A DNA stretch of 64,000 nt from assembly GCA_022827185.1 (NCBI GenBank), contig JAJDTM010000031.1, positions 62,001 through 126,000 on the forward strand, read 5' to 3'. Position numbers and translations under genes: made by a program. Source of the stretch: Candidatus Poribacteria bacterium (GTDB lineage Bacteria > Poribacteria > WGA-4E > WGA-3G). The notes under the pieces are model-generated. The model was not told the origin of the DNA. It ran no database searches and worked only from the letters and a program-made list of their open reading frames with translations. Shown here in pieces: positions 1 through 7,234 of the stretch (position 1 is the stretch's first letter; every line of letters starts with the position of its first letter).

Positions 1-275
1 TATGCATGGGTGTCAAGAAAAGGTTATTAATGGGACAGGGTCATTTCGTTTTCTCTTTTGTCGCGTATCCTGTTAGGTTGCGATTCATACACGCACAGGC
101 TAACAGCCTATGCTACAAAAGAGACACAGGAAACCAACGGTTTCCTATGCTACAGGTGTCCACTTATTTTTGGATTTCACTATAAATTTTTGTAGTCGCG
201 ATTCGGGGAGTGCTTCTACCGGGGAAGGTTGGGATTTGGAAATCCGTCCTACAGAAGAACACAAAAGAAAATCGT
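1..275. other. non-coding stretch with two variable-stem hairpins
   Basis: I see no credible gene here. An open frame at 110-310 has no ribosome site and reads through repeats. Two short hairpins lie at 97-109 and 128-146. Both have an AAC loop and both are followed by ATGCTAC, but their stems differ (AGGCT/AGCCT and AGGAAACC/GGTTTCCT). They belong to the variable-stem hairpins found elsewhere in the window. Confidence 0.6.
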
Positions 276-303
276 TTGAATTAAACGAAAAGTTTGTTAT
301 AAT
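276..303 (+). promoter_or_regulatory. sigma70-type promoter of the PhyH gene
   Basis: TTGAAT at 276-281 is followed after 16 bases by a perfect TATAAT at 298-303. Transcription would begin near 310, leaving a leader of about 36 bases before the ATG at 346. Confidence 0.6.
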
Positions 304-345
304 ATTGTAAGACAATCAAAAGTGTGTTCGTTGGAGAGGACTGTT

Positions 346-1089
346 ATGACTGAAGAACAAAAATTTATCTTTGATCTCAAGGGGTACTTGTTAATTCCTG
401 AAGTTTTGACGGCATCAGAGATTACGGCACTGAAGACGCAGATTGAGACCATCCGTACTGACCCTGAATCTCTGCCGCCATACGAACGGCGGTTTCCGGG
501 TGGGACTGCCTCATTTTTAATTGACCATCCTGTTGTCCTTGATATTCTTCGTGAAATCCTCGGAGAAATTCGGATGGAGTCGAGTTGGTTCACGTATCGT
601 GAAGTCGGAAATGGGGGACCGCCACCGCACGGTGGTGTCCGGAATGTGAACCCGAACTTCAACTATCAGTGTCACGATGGGAAGATATATTCTGCCTTGA
701 CGCGGGTTGTTTTTGAGTTGAATGAAGTCGAAGCAGGTGAAGGTGGCACGCTATTTTTGCCGGGAAGCCATAAAGCGAACTTCCGCATTCCTGAAGCACA
801 TCGGCAGACAGATTCACCGCTCTTTGAGACCTACAGCTGCCCGCCAGGTTCCGTAATCATTTTCACGGAAAACCTTTGTCATTCGGGGGTCGAGTGGACA
901 AATCCGGATCGACCGCGGATCGCCATTTTCAATTGCTATAATTTCGTCGGTTGCCAATTTCACAGGCCCTCAGTGCCGAAAGACATTATTGAAGGCTTAC
1001 CTCCTGAAAAGCAGGCATACTTCCGCGATGTCTGGGTTTGGCACCAAGGTGGTGCTGACAATGGCAAGAATTTGAGGTACGAGGGTTAA
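346..1089 (+). CDS. phytanoyl-CoA dioxygenase (PhyH) family protein
   Basis: This is a 247-residue member of the PhyH family of Fe(II)/2-oxoglutarate oxygenases, which hydroxylate small organic substrates in the cytoplasm. The double-stranded beta-helix core is recognisable from GGTLFLPGSH near residues 133-142, a distal histidine in LCHSG (H179) and an arginine pair at 190-192 that could hold 2-oxoglutarate. The usual iron-binding HxD is not evident: the corresponding stretch reads C-H-D-G at 109-112. The iron site may therefore be altered or inactive. The start is ATG 346, because GGAGAGGA lies six bases upstream; an in-frame GTG at 322 has no such signal. The gene has its own promoter. The substrate is unknown. 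Confidence 0.8.
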   Translation: MTEEQKFIFDLKGYLLIPEVLTASEITALKTQIETIRTDPESLPPYERRFPGGTASFLIDHPVVLDILREILGEIRMESSWFTYREVGNGGPPPHGGVRNVNPNFNYQCHDGKIYSALTRVVFELNEVEAGEGGTLFLPGSHKANFRIPEAHRQTDSPLFETYSCPPGSVIIFTENLCHSGVEWTNPDRPRIAIFNCYNFVGCQFHRPSVPKDIIEGLPPEKQAYFRDVWVWHQGGADNGKNLRYEG

Positions 1090-1093
1090 TACG

Positions 1094-1177
1094 TTAGGAC
1101 TTACGCAAAAAGCAGTATTTTAACCCCCTAAATCCCCCTTATCAGGGGGACTTTAAGAAACAGGGCGCAAGTCCTAA
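1094..1177. repeat. short-form palindromic MITE-like repeat (family A)
   Basis: This element is bounded by TTAGGACTTACGCA and its near inverted complement ending AAGTCCTAA. The centre holds a TCCCCC/GGGGGA hairpin. Related copies lie at 17833-17996, 35036-35193, 37255-37424 and 45570-45663. There is no coding capacity. Confidence 0.8.
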
Positions 1178-1195
1178 ATAATATAGATATCACGT

Positions 1196-1516
1196 ATGGC
1201 TTCTACGCCTTCTGTATCACTGATTAACGCAGCACAAGCCGATGCATCGAGAAGTGTTTCAAAGTGGCGATGGACGCTGTTGGGCGTGATTCTTAGCATT
1301 GTGCCCATCGTCAGTATTTTCCTGATCGGCATCAGTGTTATTGTCCTGAGTGTTTTAACACCGCCAATTGACTTGTCCACCCCTAAACGACAGGCACTCT
1401 ATTTCCGAAATCCTGCGCGTTACACGGCGGAATATCGACGCGTTGCAAAAAGGTTACGGCGTCTGTGGATTTTTTATGGATGGCTTGCGGGGGTCATTAT
1501 TTTAAATCTCTTTTGA
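1196..1516 (+). CDS. small membrane protein of unknown function
   Basis: This 106-residue protein has two clear hydrophobic segments, at about 27-53 and 92-106. They are separated by a basic, arginine-rich cytoplasmic stretch (YRRVAKRLRRLW). I do not recognise a family. It lies directly after a palindromic repeat and 19 bases before the DUF202 gene on the same strand, so co-transcription with that membrane protein is likely. No good ribosome site precedes the ATG. Coding is supported by the membrane topology and the gene order, not by homology I can name. Confidence 0.5.
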   Translation: MASTPSVSLINAAQADASRSVSKWRWTLLGVILSIVPIVSIFLIGISVIVLSVLTPPIDLSTPKRQALYFRNPARYTAEYRRVAKRLRRLWIFYGWLAGVIILNLF

Positions 1517-1535
1517 AAGAGTGGGTGAGAAGTGA

Positions 1536-1886
1536 ATGTCAGATAAACCGACACCGTACACAGGATTGGAAGATCAACTTATCTTACGTGATCATCTCGC
1601 CGCAGACCGAACTATTCTTGCGAATGAGCGTACCTACCTTGCCTATATTCGCACGGCGTTAACACTGTTTGTTGCGGGTTTATCCTTTGTGCACTTCAAA
1701 GACATTTTTAGTTCACAGGTTGCTATCTTTAGCTCGCATGTCGTTGAGGTCATCGGCATCATCTTTATTTTACTGGGTATCGCTACCTTCTTCGTTGGGT
1801 TTGTGAGATACAGGCGGATGCGGGCACTCATTCACAAGATTAAGCAGGAAGAACTCATAGAATTGGGAGAGGAAGAATCGCTATGA
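1536..1886 (+). CDS. DUF202 (YidH-like) membrane protein
   Basis: This 116-residue protein carries the DUF202 signature. A hydrophilic N-terminus leads into ANERTYLAYIRTALTLF, then two or three membrane spans, ending in an acidic, charged tail. YidH-like proteins are small inner-membrane proteins without an established reaction; eukaryotic relatives occur in VTC complexes. A weak purine-rich site precedes the ATG. The stop overlaps the start of the next gene by ATGA (1883-1886), which implies translational coupling to the MDR oxidoreductase. Confidence 0.8.
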   Translation: MSDKPTPYTGLEDQLILRDHLAADRTILANERTYLAYIRTALTLFVAGLSFVHFKDIFSSQVAIFSSHVVEVIGIIFILLGIATFFVGFVRYRRMRALIHKIKQEELIELGEEESL

Positions 1887-2908
1887 GAATAAGAGAAGTT
1901 GTTGTAACGGGTCAAAACCGTGTGGAACTGCAGACTGCGGACATAGATGCGCCGGTGCTCGCTCCGAATGAATTACTGATAGACACAGAATACACGTTCA
2001 TTAGTAGTGGGACAGAACTCGCCAATTATACTGGCAGAGAACCGAAAGTATTTCAGAAGGGGGCATGGTGTGAATATCCGTGGCGTTCCGGTTATGCGAA
2101 TGTCGGCGTTGTGAGCGACGTGGGTGCTGGTGTTACTCGGGCGGCTCCGGGTGACCGAGTTTTTACTTATGGACGGCACGCCTCAACGATCCGCTACTCA
2201 CAGGATCGGCTGGTCGCGCCTGTTAGAGAAACAGTGGATCCGGCTGTCGTTGCGGCATCACGGATGGCAGGCGTTGCGATGACAGCGATTGTTGTCGGAG
2301 AAATTGGGACGAACGCGTGGGTTGTCGTTTTTGGGTTAGGGCTTGTCGGGAATTTGGCATCACAGATGTTTAAGATTCACGGATGTCGCGTCATTGGTGT
2401 GGATCCGGTAGCAGCGCGGCGGAAACTTGCACAGCGATGTGGGATTGAGTACACCGTTGGTGGGGATGCTGACGAGACACAAGCAGAGATTCAGGAGATT
2501 ACTGGTGGCGAACTCGGCGATATTACGGTTGATGCGGTTGGACACAGCAGTGTCGTTATGCAGGCACTCCGTGCTACTGCGAATCATGGGCAACTTATTA
2601 TCCTCGGTTCACCGCGCGTCTCGGTCCAAGGGGACCTGACGGATCTGCTATCCGAAACGCATCTACGATGGATTACGATTCGTGGTGCGTTAGAATGGTG
2701 TGTCCCGATGTATCCAGACATCGGCAACCGGACCTCGCAATTCGGCAAACAGCAAACGATTTTCGACTGGATGGCGCGCGGTCAGTTGCACGTTGAACCC
2801 TTAATTTCGCATCGTCTCAAACCGGCGCAAATTAAACAGGCTTACGATGGGCTCCTCAATGAACCGAACGTGTATACAGGGGTTGTTCTGGATTGGACTG
2901 CTGCCTAA
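1883..2908 (+). CDS. MDR-superfamily (zinc-less alcohol dehydrogenase-like) oxidoreductase
   Basis: This 341-residue medium-chain reductase/dehydrogenase has an N-terminal GroES-like domain (about 1-130) and a Rossmann domain. The nucleotide motif G151-L-G-L-V-G156 is followed by D174 at the end of the second strand, which suggests NAD(H). The position that holds the catalytic-zinc cysteine in alcohol dehydrogenases reads ISSGTE (40-45), so zinc catalysis is unlikely. SGTE-type motifs occur in BchC-like MDR proteins. Translation is coupled to the DUF202 gene by a 4-base overlap. A paralogue lies at 14258-15217. The substrate is unknown; a sugar or polyol is a guess. Confidence 0.8.
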   Translation: MRIREVVVTGQNRVELQTADIDAPVLAPNELLIDTEYTFISSGTELANYTGREPKVFQKGAWCEYPWRSGYANVGVVSDVGAGVTRAAPGDRVFTYGRHASTIRYSQDRLVAPVRETVDPAVVAASRMAGVAMTAIVVGEIGTNAWVVVFGLGLVGNLASQMFKIHGCRVIGVDPVAARRKLAQRCGIEYTVGGDADETQAEIQEITGGELGDITVDAVGHSSVVMQALRATANHGQLIILGSPRVSVQGDLTDLLSETHLRWITIRGALEWCVPMYPDIGNRTSQFGKQQTIFDWMARGQLHVEPLISHRLKPAQIKQAYDGLLNEPNVYTGVVLDWTAA

Positions 2909-2992
2909 TTTGGTAGGACGAGGAAAATGCACTGCAGGCGGGGTTTGAAACCCCGCCTGCAATGGGGCCTAATTGGGTAAGACGAGGAAAAT
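2903..2992. repeat. palindrome flanked by two 26-bp direct repeats
   Basis: Two copies of a 26-base sequence (2903-2928 and 2967-2992, 24 of 26 identical, beginning GCCTAATT and ending ACGAGGAAAAT) flank a palindrome at 2933-2961 whose 14-base arms meet at a single G. The first copy overlaps the stop of the MDR gene. The second supplies the ribosome site of the WD40 gene. The hairpin could act as a terminator or as an mRNA-stabilising structure. Confidence 0.75.
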
Positions 2993-2995
2993 ATC

Positions 2996-3889
2996 ATGAA
3001 TAAAACAGACTTGTTTCAAAACAACATGGAATCTGATCTGCCACAGGGACTCAAATTGCGGCTTGATAAAGGTGAAGTGACGGACATCACGTTTTCGCCA
3101 GATGGTACACGGCTCGCCGCAGGTGGTGATGGACGTATTTGGATATATGATACTACAAGTGGTGCTCAATTTGCGATGCTCTCAGGCTATACAGAACGGG
3201 TGCGCGCATTGGCATTCGCGCCAGACAACGCGCTGCTTGCGAGTGGAAGTGAAGACAACACGCTCCGATTGTGGGATACCGCGACGGCTCGTGAGACGTT
3301 GACGCTTGCAGGAGACTCCAATTTAGTGCAGGCGTTAGCATCTTCGTCGCCAGATGGTGTTCCACTTCCCGGATGGGATCCACGTACAGAAAGATTGCTT
3401 GCGGCTTCAGCGGAAGCCCCGGGACGCATTAGGAGTTTGGCATTCTCACCGGACGGCGCAACGCTTGCGAGCGGAAGTGCGGATGGTAAAATTCGATTGT
3501 GGGAAGTTGAGACAGGTAGATTCTTGTCATCTTTCTCGGCACATGATGGTCTTGTTTTGGCGTTGGCGTTTTCGCCAGAAGGTAATGTCTTGGCGAGCGG
3601 CGGTTCTGACACCCTTGTTCGCTTGTGGGATGTGGATAGCGAACGTGTGCTGTCTGTCTTAAGGGGACACACCGACTCGGTCGATACCGTAGCATTTTCT
3701 GGTGATGGTGAGCTGCTCACAAGTGGCGGACGGGATCGGCATATTCAGATTTGGGATGTAGATGCTGATGATCTTATATCCTCATTTCCGATCCAGGAAG
3801 GTGCTATCCGTGAATTGATGTTTTCGACAGATAGCGAAAAATTGCTGTGTGTGACGCAGGAGGGTTCACTACTTATACGGGAACGATGA
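2996..3889 (+). CDS. WD40-repeat protein
   Basis: This 297-residue protein is made almost entirely of about six WD40 units, each with the FSPDG...LASGS...RLWD pattern. It could fold into one beta-propeller, a platform for protein interactions. It has no signal peptide or membrane segment, so it should be cytoplasmic. The third unit carries an insert (about residues 110-140), and the last is divergent with no WD. The gene ends two bases before the next WD40 gene at 3891, so the two form an operon and may assemble together. Its partner is unknown. Confidence 0.85.
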   Translation: MNKTDLFQNNMESDLPQGLKLRLDKGEVTDITFSPDGTRLAAGGDGRIWIYDTTSGAQFAMLSGYTERVRALAFAPDNALLASGSEDNTLRLWDTATARETLTLAGDSNLVQALASSSPDGVPLPGWDPRTERLLAASAEAPGRIRSLAFSPDGATLASGSADGKIRLWEVETGRFLSSFSAHDGLVLALAFSPEGNVLASGGSDTLVRLWDVDSERVLSVLRGHTDSVDTVAFSGDGELLTSGGRDRHIQIWDVDADDLISSFPIQEGAIRELMFSTDSEKLLCVTQEGSLLIRER

Positions 3890-3890
3890 A

Positions 3891-5261
3891 ATGAGAACGA
3901 GACAACACTTGCGCGAATATACCAGACGGTGTACGGATGGTAGGATGCCCGGACAGAGATTGAAAAGGAAAACGTTGATCGTTGCATCTATTATATTTGT
4001 AGCGGCATTTGATTGGTTTTTTATCGTCTTCGGAATAGAGGTTATTCTGCCGCATGTTTTAGATATGGAACCCCCGTATTTACCAAAGAAATATGCCCAA
4101 GCGTACACGCACGTAACAACACTCCGAGATGAATCCCAACCGAGCTTACAGGACGGGATTCATACGATTGCGTTTTCACCAGATGGGAAAACATTAGCAA
4201 CAAATATCGCCCAAGAGGTACGTCTGTGGAATGTAAATTCTGGCAAATTATTGTCCACCTTTAAAGGACATTCCGATCCAGTCAATGTCGTAGCGTTTTC
4301 ACCAGATGGGAAAACAGTAGCAAGTGTGAGTAGAGATAGAGAACCGAGTGGCATCCACTCGACAACAGTATGGGATCCGTCGGGAAAGATACAAAAAATA
4401 GTACATCACCAGATGGTCCATTATACAATTCGGTTGTGGGATATCAAAACCGCTACTTCACGATTGACTTTTACAGCGTCCATTTCGCCACTTACTGCGT
4501 TAGAATTCTCTCCGGATAGTACGAAACTTCTCATTGCCAGTCAGAATGGTGTTATTGATGTGTATGATAGTGCTACTGGTCGCCGCGAGTTGAGTGAATT
4601 AGGTTTGTTTGTACACGATAGGATTCTTAACAGGATAGGAACAATTGCGTTTGCTGCTTCGCCAGGTGACAAAATCATTACGCGTTGGATTTGGAAAACT
4701 GGCGGTTTCATGCTGAGCCGACTCCCAAGGACAGAAGTTCCGCGTCGATTTACATTTGCCCAATGGTTTATGCACTTCAGATTTGTAGCCGAACCCGGAA
4801 TTGGGTTGAATAGGGGACCCAGTGAAGCACTGTCCTTTCTCATACCGGACACTTATCGGGTCAGCGCACTGGCGTTCTCGCCAATCAGTAAAATCCTCGC
4901 AAGTGGTGGCAGAGGTAGAGAAATCCGGTTATACGACAATAATGATGGAAAAATTCAGTTATGGGATGCCGACACTGGACACCTACTTCACACATTCAAT
5001 AGCCCTGGTGGGTGGGTTCATCTCTTAACTTTTTCGCCGGACGGTAAAATGCTTGCCAGTACAGGCAAACATTCGCGGAGGAACACGATTTTTATTTGGG
5101 ATGTGGAAAATCGGCGGCTGCTCACTACCATTAATGTAAGCGATGTAGGTGAGAAGGGGGTGTTGACTTTGAAATTCGCCCCTGATAATACTACACTCGC
5201 CAGCGGTCACGTTAACGCGACCGTACAGATATGGGATCTGACAGGCAGAACAAACAGATAA
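3891..5261 (+). CDS. membrane-anchored WD40-repeat protein
   Basis: This 456-residue protein has a basic N-terminus and one hydrophobic span (about 27-50, LIVASIIFVAAFDWFFIVFG), followed by WD40-type units with FSPDGK and LWD/IWD motifs. The span predicts an inner-membrane anchor with the propeller on the periplasmic side. Several units are degenerate and separated by inserts of 30-60 residues. The ATG at 3891 lies one base past the previous stop; ATG 3945 is an alternative start. It pairs with the cytoplasmic WD40 protein just upstream. Function unknown. Confidence 0.8.
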   Translation: MRTRQHLREYTRRCTDGRMPGQRLKRKTLIVASIIFVAAFDWFFIVFGIEVILPHVLDMEPPYLPKKYAQAYTHVTTLRDESQPSLQDGIHTIAFSPDGKTLATNIAQEVRLWNVNSGKLLSTFKGHSDPVNVVAFSPDGKTVASVSRDREPSGIHSTTVWDPSGKIQKIVHHQMVHYTIRLWDIKTATSRLTFTASISPLTALEFSPDSTKLLIASQNGVIDVYDSATGRRELSELGLFVHDRILNRIGTIAFAASPGDKIITRWIWKTGGFMLSRLPRTEVPRRFTFAQWFMHFRFVAEPGIGLNRGPSEALSFLIPDTYRVSALAFSPISKILASGGRGREIRLYDNNDGKIQLWDADTGHLLHTFNSPGGWVHLLTFSPDGKMLASTGKHSRRNTIFIWDVENRRLLTTINVSDVGEKGVLTLKFAPDNTTLASGHVNATVQIWDLTGRTNR

Positions 5262-5286
5262 AACGAAGGCTGAGAGGAACTGAAAA

Positions 5287-6108
5287 ATGATTGGTATTTC
5301 TTATCATGCGGGTGGGATGAAAGACATTCCACTACAAGAAGTTATCACGATTCTTGCTGATGCGGGCTACGATGCGATTGAGATGATGTGCGGTCCAGAG
5401 GCACATATCCCTTCTGGCGAGGTCACCGACGGTTTGCTCAAGGAAGTCAAAGTGATGGTAACCGACAGTGGCTTGAAGGTCTCTGTTATCAATCCGTTTA
5501 CTGGAGGCGGTTTATACCAACTGGCGGTGGAAGACCAACAGCGCGCAGTTGACCATTATGCGCTGTTGCAAGATGTGGCGGTTGCCCTGGAGGCAGGTGG
5601 CGTTAACTTCCTCACAGGATACGGAGGTGAAAACGGCGATGCGTTCGCGTGGCGACTCCTTGTTGATGTACTGAAACCGATCTGTCGTCGTGCTGAAGAA
5701 CTCGGTATCACAATGAATATCCACAATCACGAGGCAACGACGATTGATGCGTCTTCAAAAGTTACGCTTCTGATTGAACACGTCGGATCTGACGCGCTGA
5801 GGTCCCTCAACGACATTACTAACTTCTATCATCTCGGTGAGGACATCGCTGAGGTTACCGAAAAACTGGGACCACTCACCACGCACTGCCATGTAAAAGG
5901 TGTGACAGGCATGTACCCCTACAGCACTTTTCTGATTCCCGGCGAAGAGGGAGATGAGCTGGATTTCCGGACCTTTGCAGCGAGTTTAGGGAAAGTCGGT
6001 TACGACAAATATATCTCGGTGGAAACGTTTCCGCACATGCGGATGGAGAAGGCGCAGATTGCGCACGATATGATGGCGGGAACATTGAAGGAATTGGGAT
6101 TGCGATGA
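5287..6108 (+). CDS. sugar phosphate isomerase/epimerase family TIM barrel
   Basis: This 273-residue protein belongs to the xylose isomerase-like / AP endonuclease 2 fold. These are cytoplasmic TIM barrels that use a divalent metal to isomerise or epimerise sugars, inositols or hydroxy-acids. Features expected of the family are GYDAIEM near the start, the strand motif MNIHNHE, THCHVKG, and the final metal glutamate in ISVETFPH. The ATG is preceded by GAGAGG at good spacing. The gene follows the WD40 pair by 25 bases. The specific sugar cannot be read from sequence. Confidence 0.85.
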   Translation: MIGISYHAGGMKDIPLQEVITILADAGYDAIEMMCGPEAHIPSGEVTDGLLKEVKVMVTDSGLKVSVINPFTGGGLYQLAVEDQQRAVDHYALLQDVAVALEAGGVNFLTGYGGENGDAFAWRLLVDVLKPICRRAEELGITMNIHNHEATTIDASSKVTLLIEHVGSDALRSLNDITNFYHLGEDIAEVTEKLGPLTTHCHVKGVTGMYPYSTFLIPGEEGDELDFRTFAASLGKVGYDKYISVETFPHMRMEKAQIAHDMMAGTLKELGLR

Positions 6109-6183
6109 AAAATTTGGGAGGCGTGATTAAATGAAGCGGGCAGGCGCGAGACCTACCCTACTGTAAACCACTCCCACAGAATA

Positions 6184-6981
6184 CTATGCTGAACCATTTT
6201 CTAACGCCTTGATGCCGGGCCAATCGCGCCACATGTCTTCGTTAGGGGGTTCCTCTTGGGTTTGTTCCAATTCAGTTTTTCGGAAGTCGTATAGAACCGC
6301 CTGTCGAATCTGCTCTGAGTAGTTATGTCCGGCAGCATGCCCGATACGATGGTGCCAGAAGACGACATCGCCTGCATTTCCGTAGCATTCAACGCCTGGT
6401 CCTCTGCTGATGCGTTCTCGGTCTACATCGTATTGTGGCGTTGGTTCGTTTTTGTATTGGGAATAGTAATCGTAATAGAAGACTTGGTGGCTTCCGGGCC
6501 AGACTGTAAATCCGCCGCCCTCTGGTGGTACATCGTCAATATAGCCGACCGCGCCGAGATGGAACGGATGCGCGTCTACATGGCAACCGATCGACTTCTT
6601 GGGAACATCGCCGTAGGGGAGCGTGCAATAAATGCCGCGCACCCGTTCAGGTTGCACCAGATTCCCTTTTCCTAAAAGTTGCTCCGCCATCTGCCAGACG
6701 TTTGGATCCGTTGCGAGGAGTTGAACCATCCAATCTTCTCCGCCGGGTTCTCGGAAATTCCAGCGGAACCCGCGTCGATGGTTGTCTTTGTCAGGGTTTT
6801 CCTCTTCAGAAGTGAAGGGACCTATCCAAGTTTCAGGGTCTTCTCGTTTGCGTCCTTCAGGGGCACCGTCCCAGAGTCTTGTGCGTGCGCGTTCCATCAA
6901 TTCTGGGTCAAGGACGTTCCGTTTCACCAAGTATCCTTCAGTCTTGAAAAATTCGATGTCTTTCCGTGTAAGTTCAACCAT
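6184..6981 (-). CDS. phytanoyl-CoA dioxygenase (PhyH) family protein
   Basis: This 265-residue Fe(II)/2-oxoglutarate oxygenase has an intact metal motif: H133-V-D135, then GGGFTVWPGSH and a distal histidine cluster in WHHRIGHAAGH, with an arginine soon after (R226) for 2-oxoglutarate. It should be an active hydroxylase of an unknown substrate. The start used is ATG 6981, which has GAAGAAGGA nine bases upstream. An earlier in-frame ATG at 7071 would add a hydrophobic, repeat-like tail. It is only distantly related to the PhyH protein at 346. It is transcribed divergently from the DUF5916 gene. Confidence 0.9.
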   Translation of the reverse strand: MVELTRKDIEFFKTEGYLVKRNVLDPELMERARTRLWDGAPEGRKREDPETWIGPFTSEEENPDKDNHRRGFRWNFREPGGEDWMVQLLATDPNVWQMAEQLLGKGNLVQPERVRGIYCTLPYGDVPKKSIGCHVDAHPFHLGAVGYIDDVPPEGGGFTVWPGSHQVFYYDYYSQYKNEPTPQYDVDRERISRGPGVECYGNAGDVVFWHHRIGHAAGHNYSEQIRQAVLYDFRKTELEQTQEEPPNEDMWRDWPGIKALENGSA

Positions 6982-7198
6982 AGTGGTGTATCCTTCTTCG
7001 TTGAAGTCGCACGAGGCGTGCCGACGGAAATTATTGCGATATGCAAGTATGCTCAAAAAGGTGAAAGCCATCTCGCTAACCTAAGATTAAAGATATTTAA
7101 CGATTTTTTTCAAGAAAAGGTTAACAAATTTTTTGACCTCTGCCGTATTCTGAAACTATAGTAGGAGCAGTGCGTCTTTTCGCTGAAAATAACTGCAT

Positions 7199-7227
7199 TT
7201 GACAACACGTTGCCTTTCCATTATAAT
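7199..7227 (+). promoter_or_regulatory. consensus sigma70 promoter placed for leaderless transcription
   Basis: TTGACA at 7199-7204 and TATAAT at 7222-7227 are separated by exactly 17 bases, a perfect consensus. The start codon of the DUF5916 gene follows only 7 bases after the -10 box, so the transcript should begin at or next to the ATG. A second, weaker promoter (TTGACC, 18 bases, TATAGT) lies at 7133-7162 and would give a normal leader. Confidence 0.65.
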
Positions 7228-7234
7228 TAAAGGC

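Noticed and set aside
110..310. 66-codon open frame at the window start
   Set aside because: No ribosome site, reads through two repeat hairpins and overlaps the PhyH promoter.
3187..3720. 177-codon minus-strand frame opposite the first WD40 gene
   Set aside because: Shadow of WD40 repeats, serine-rich and without a start signal.
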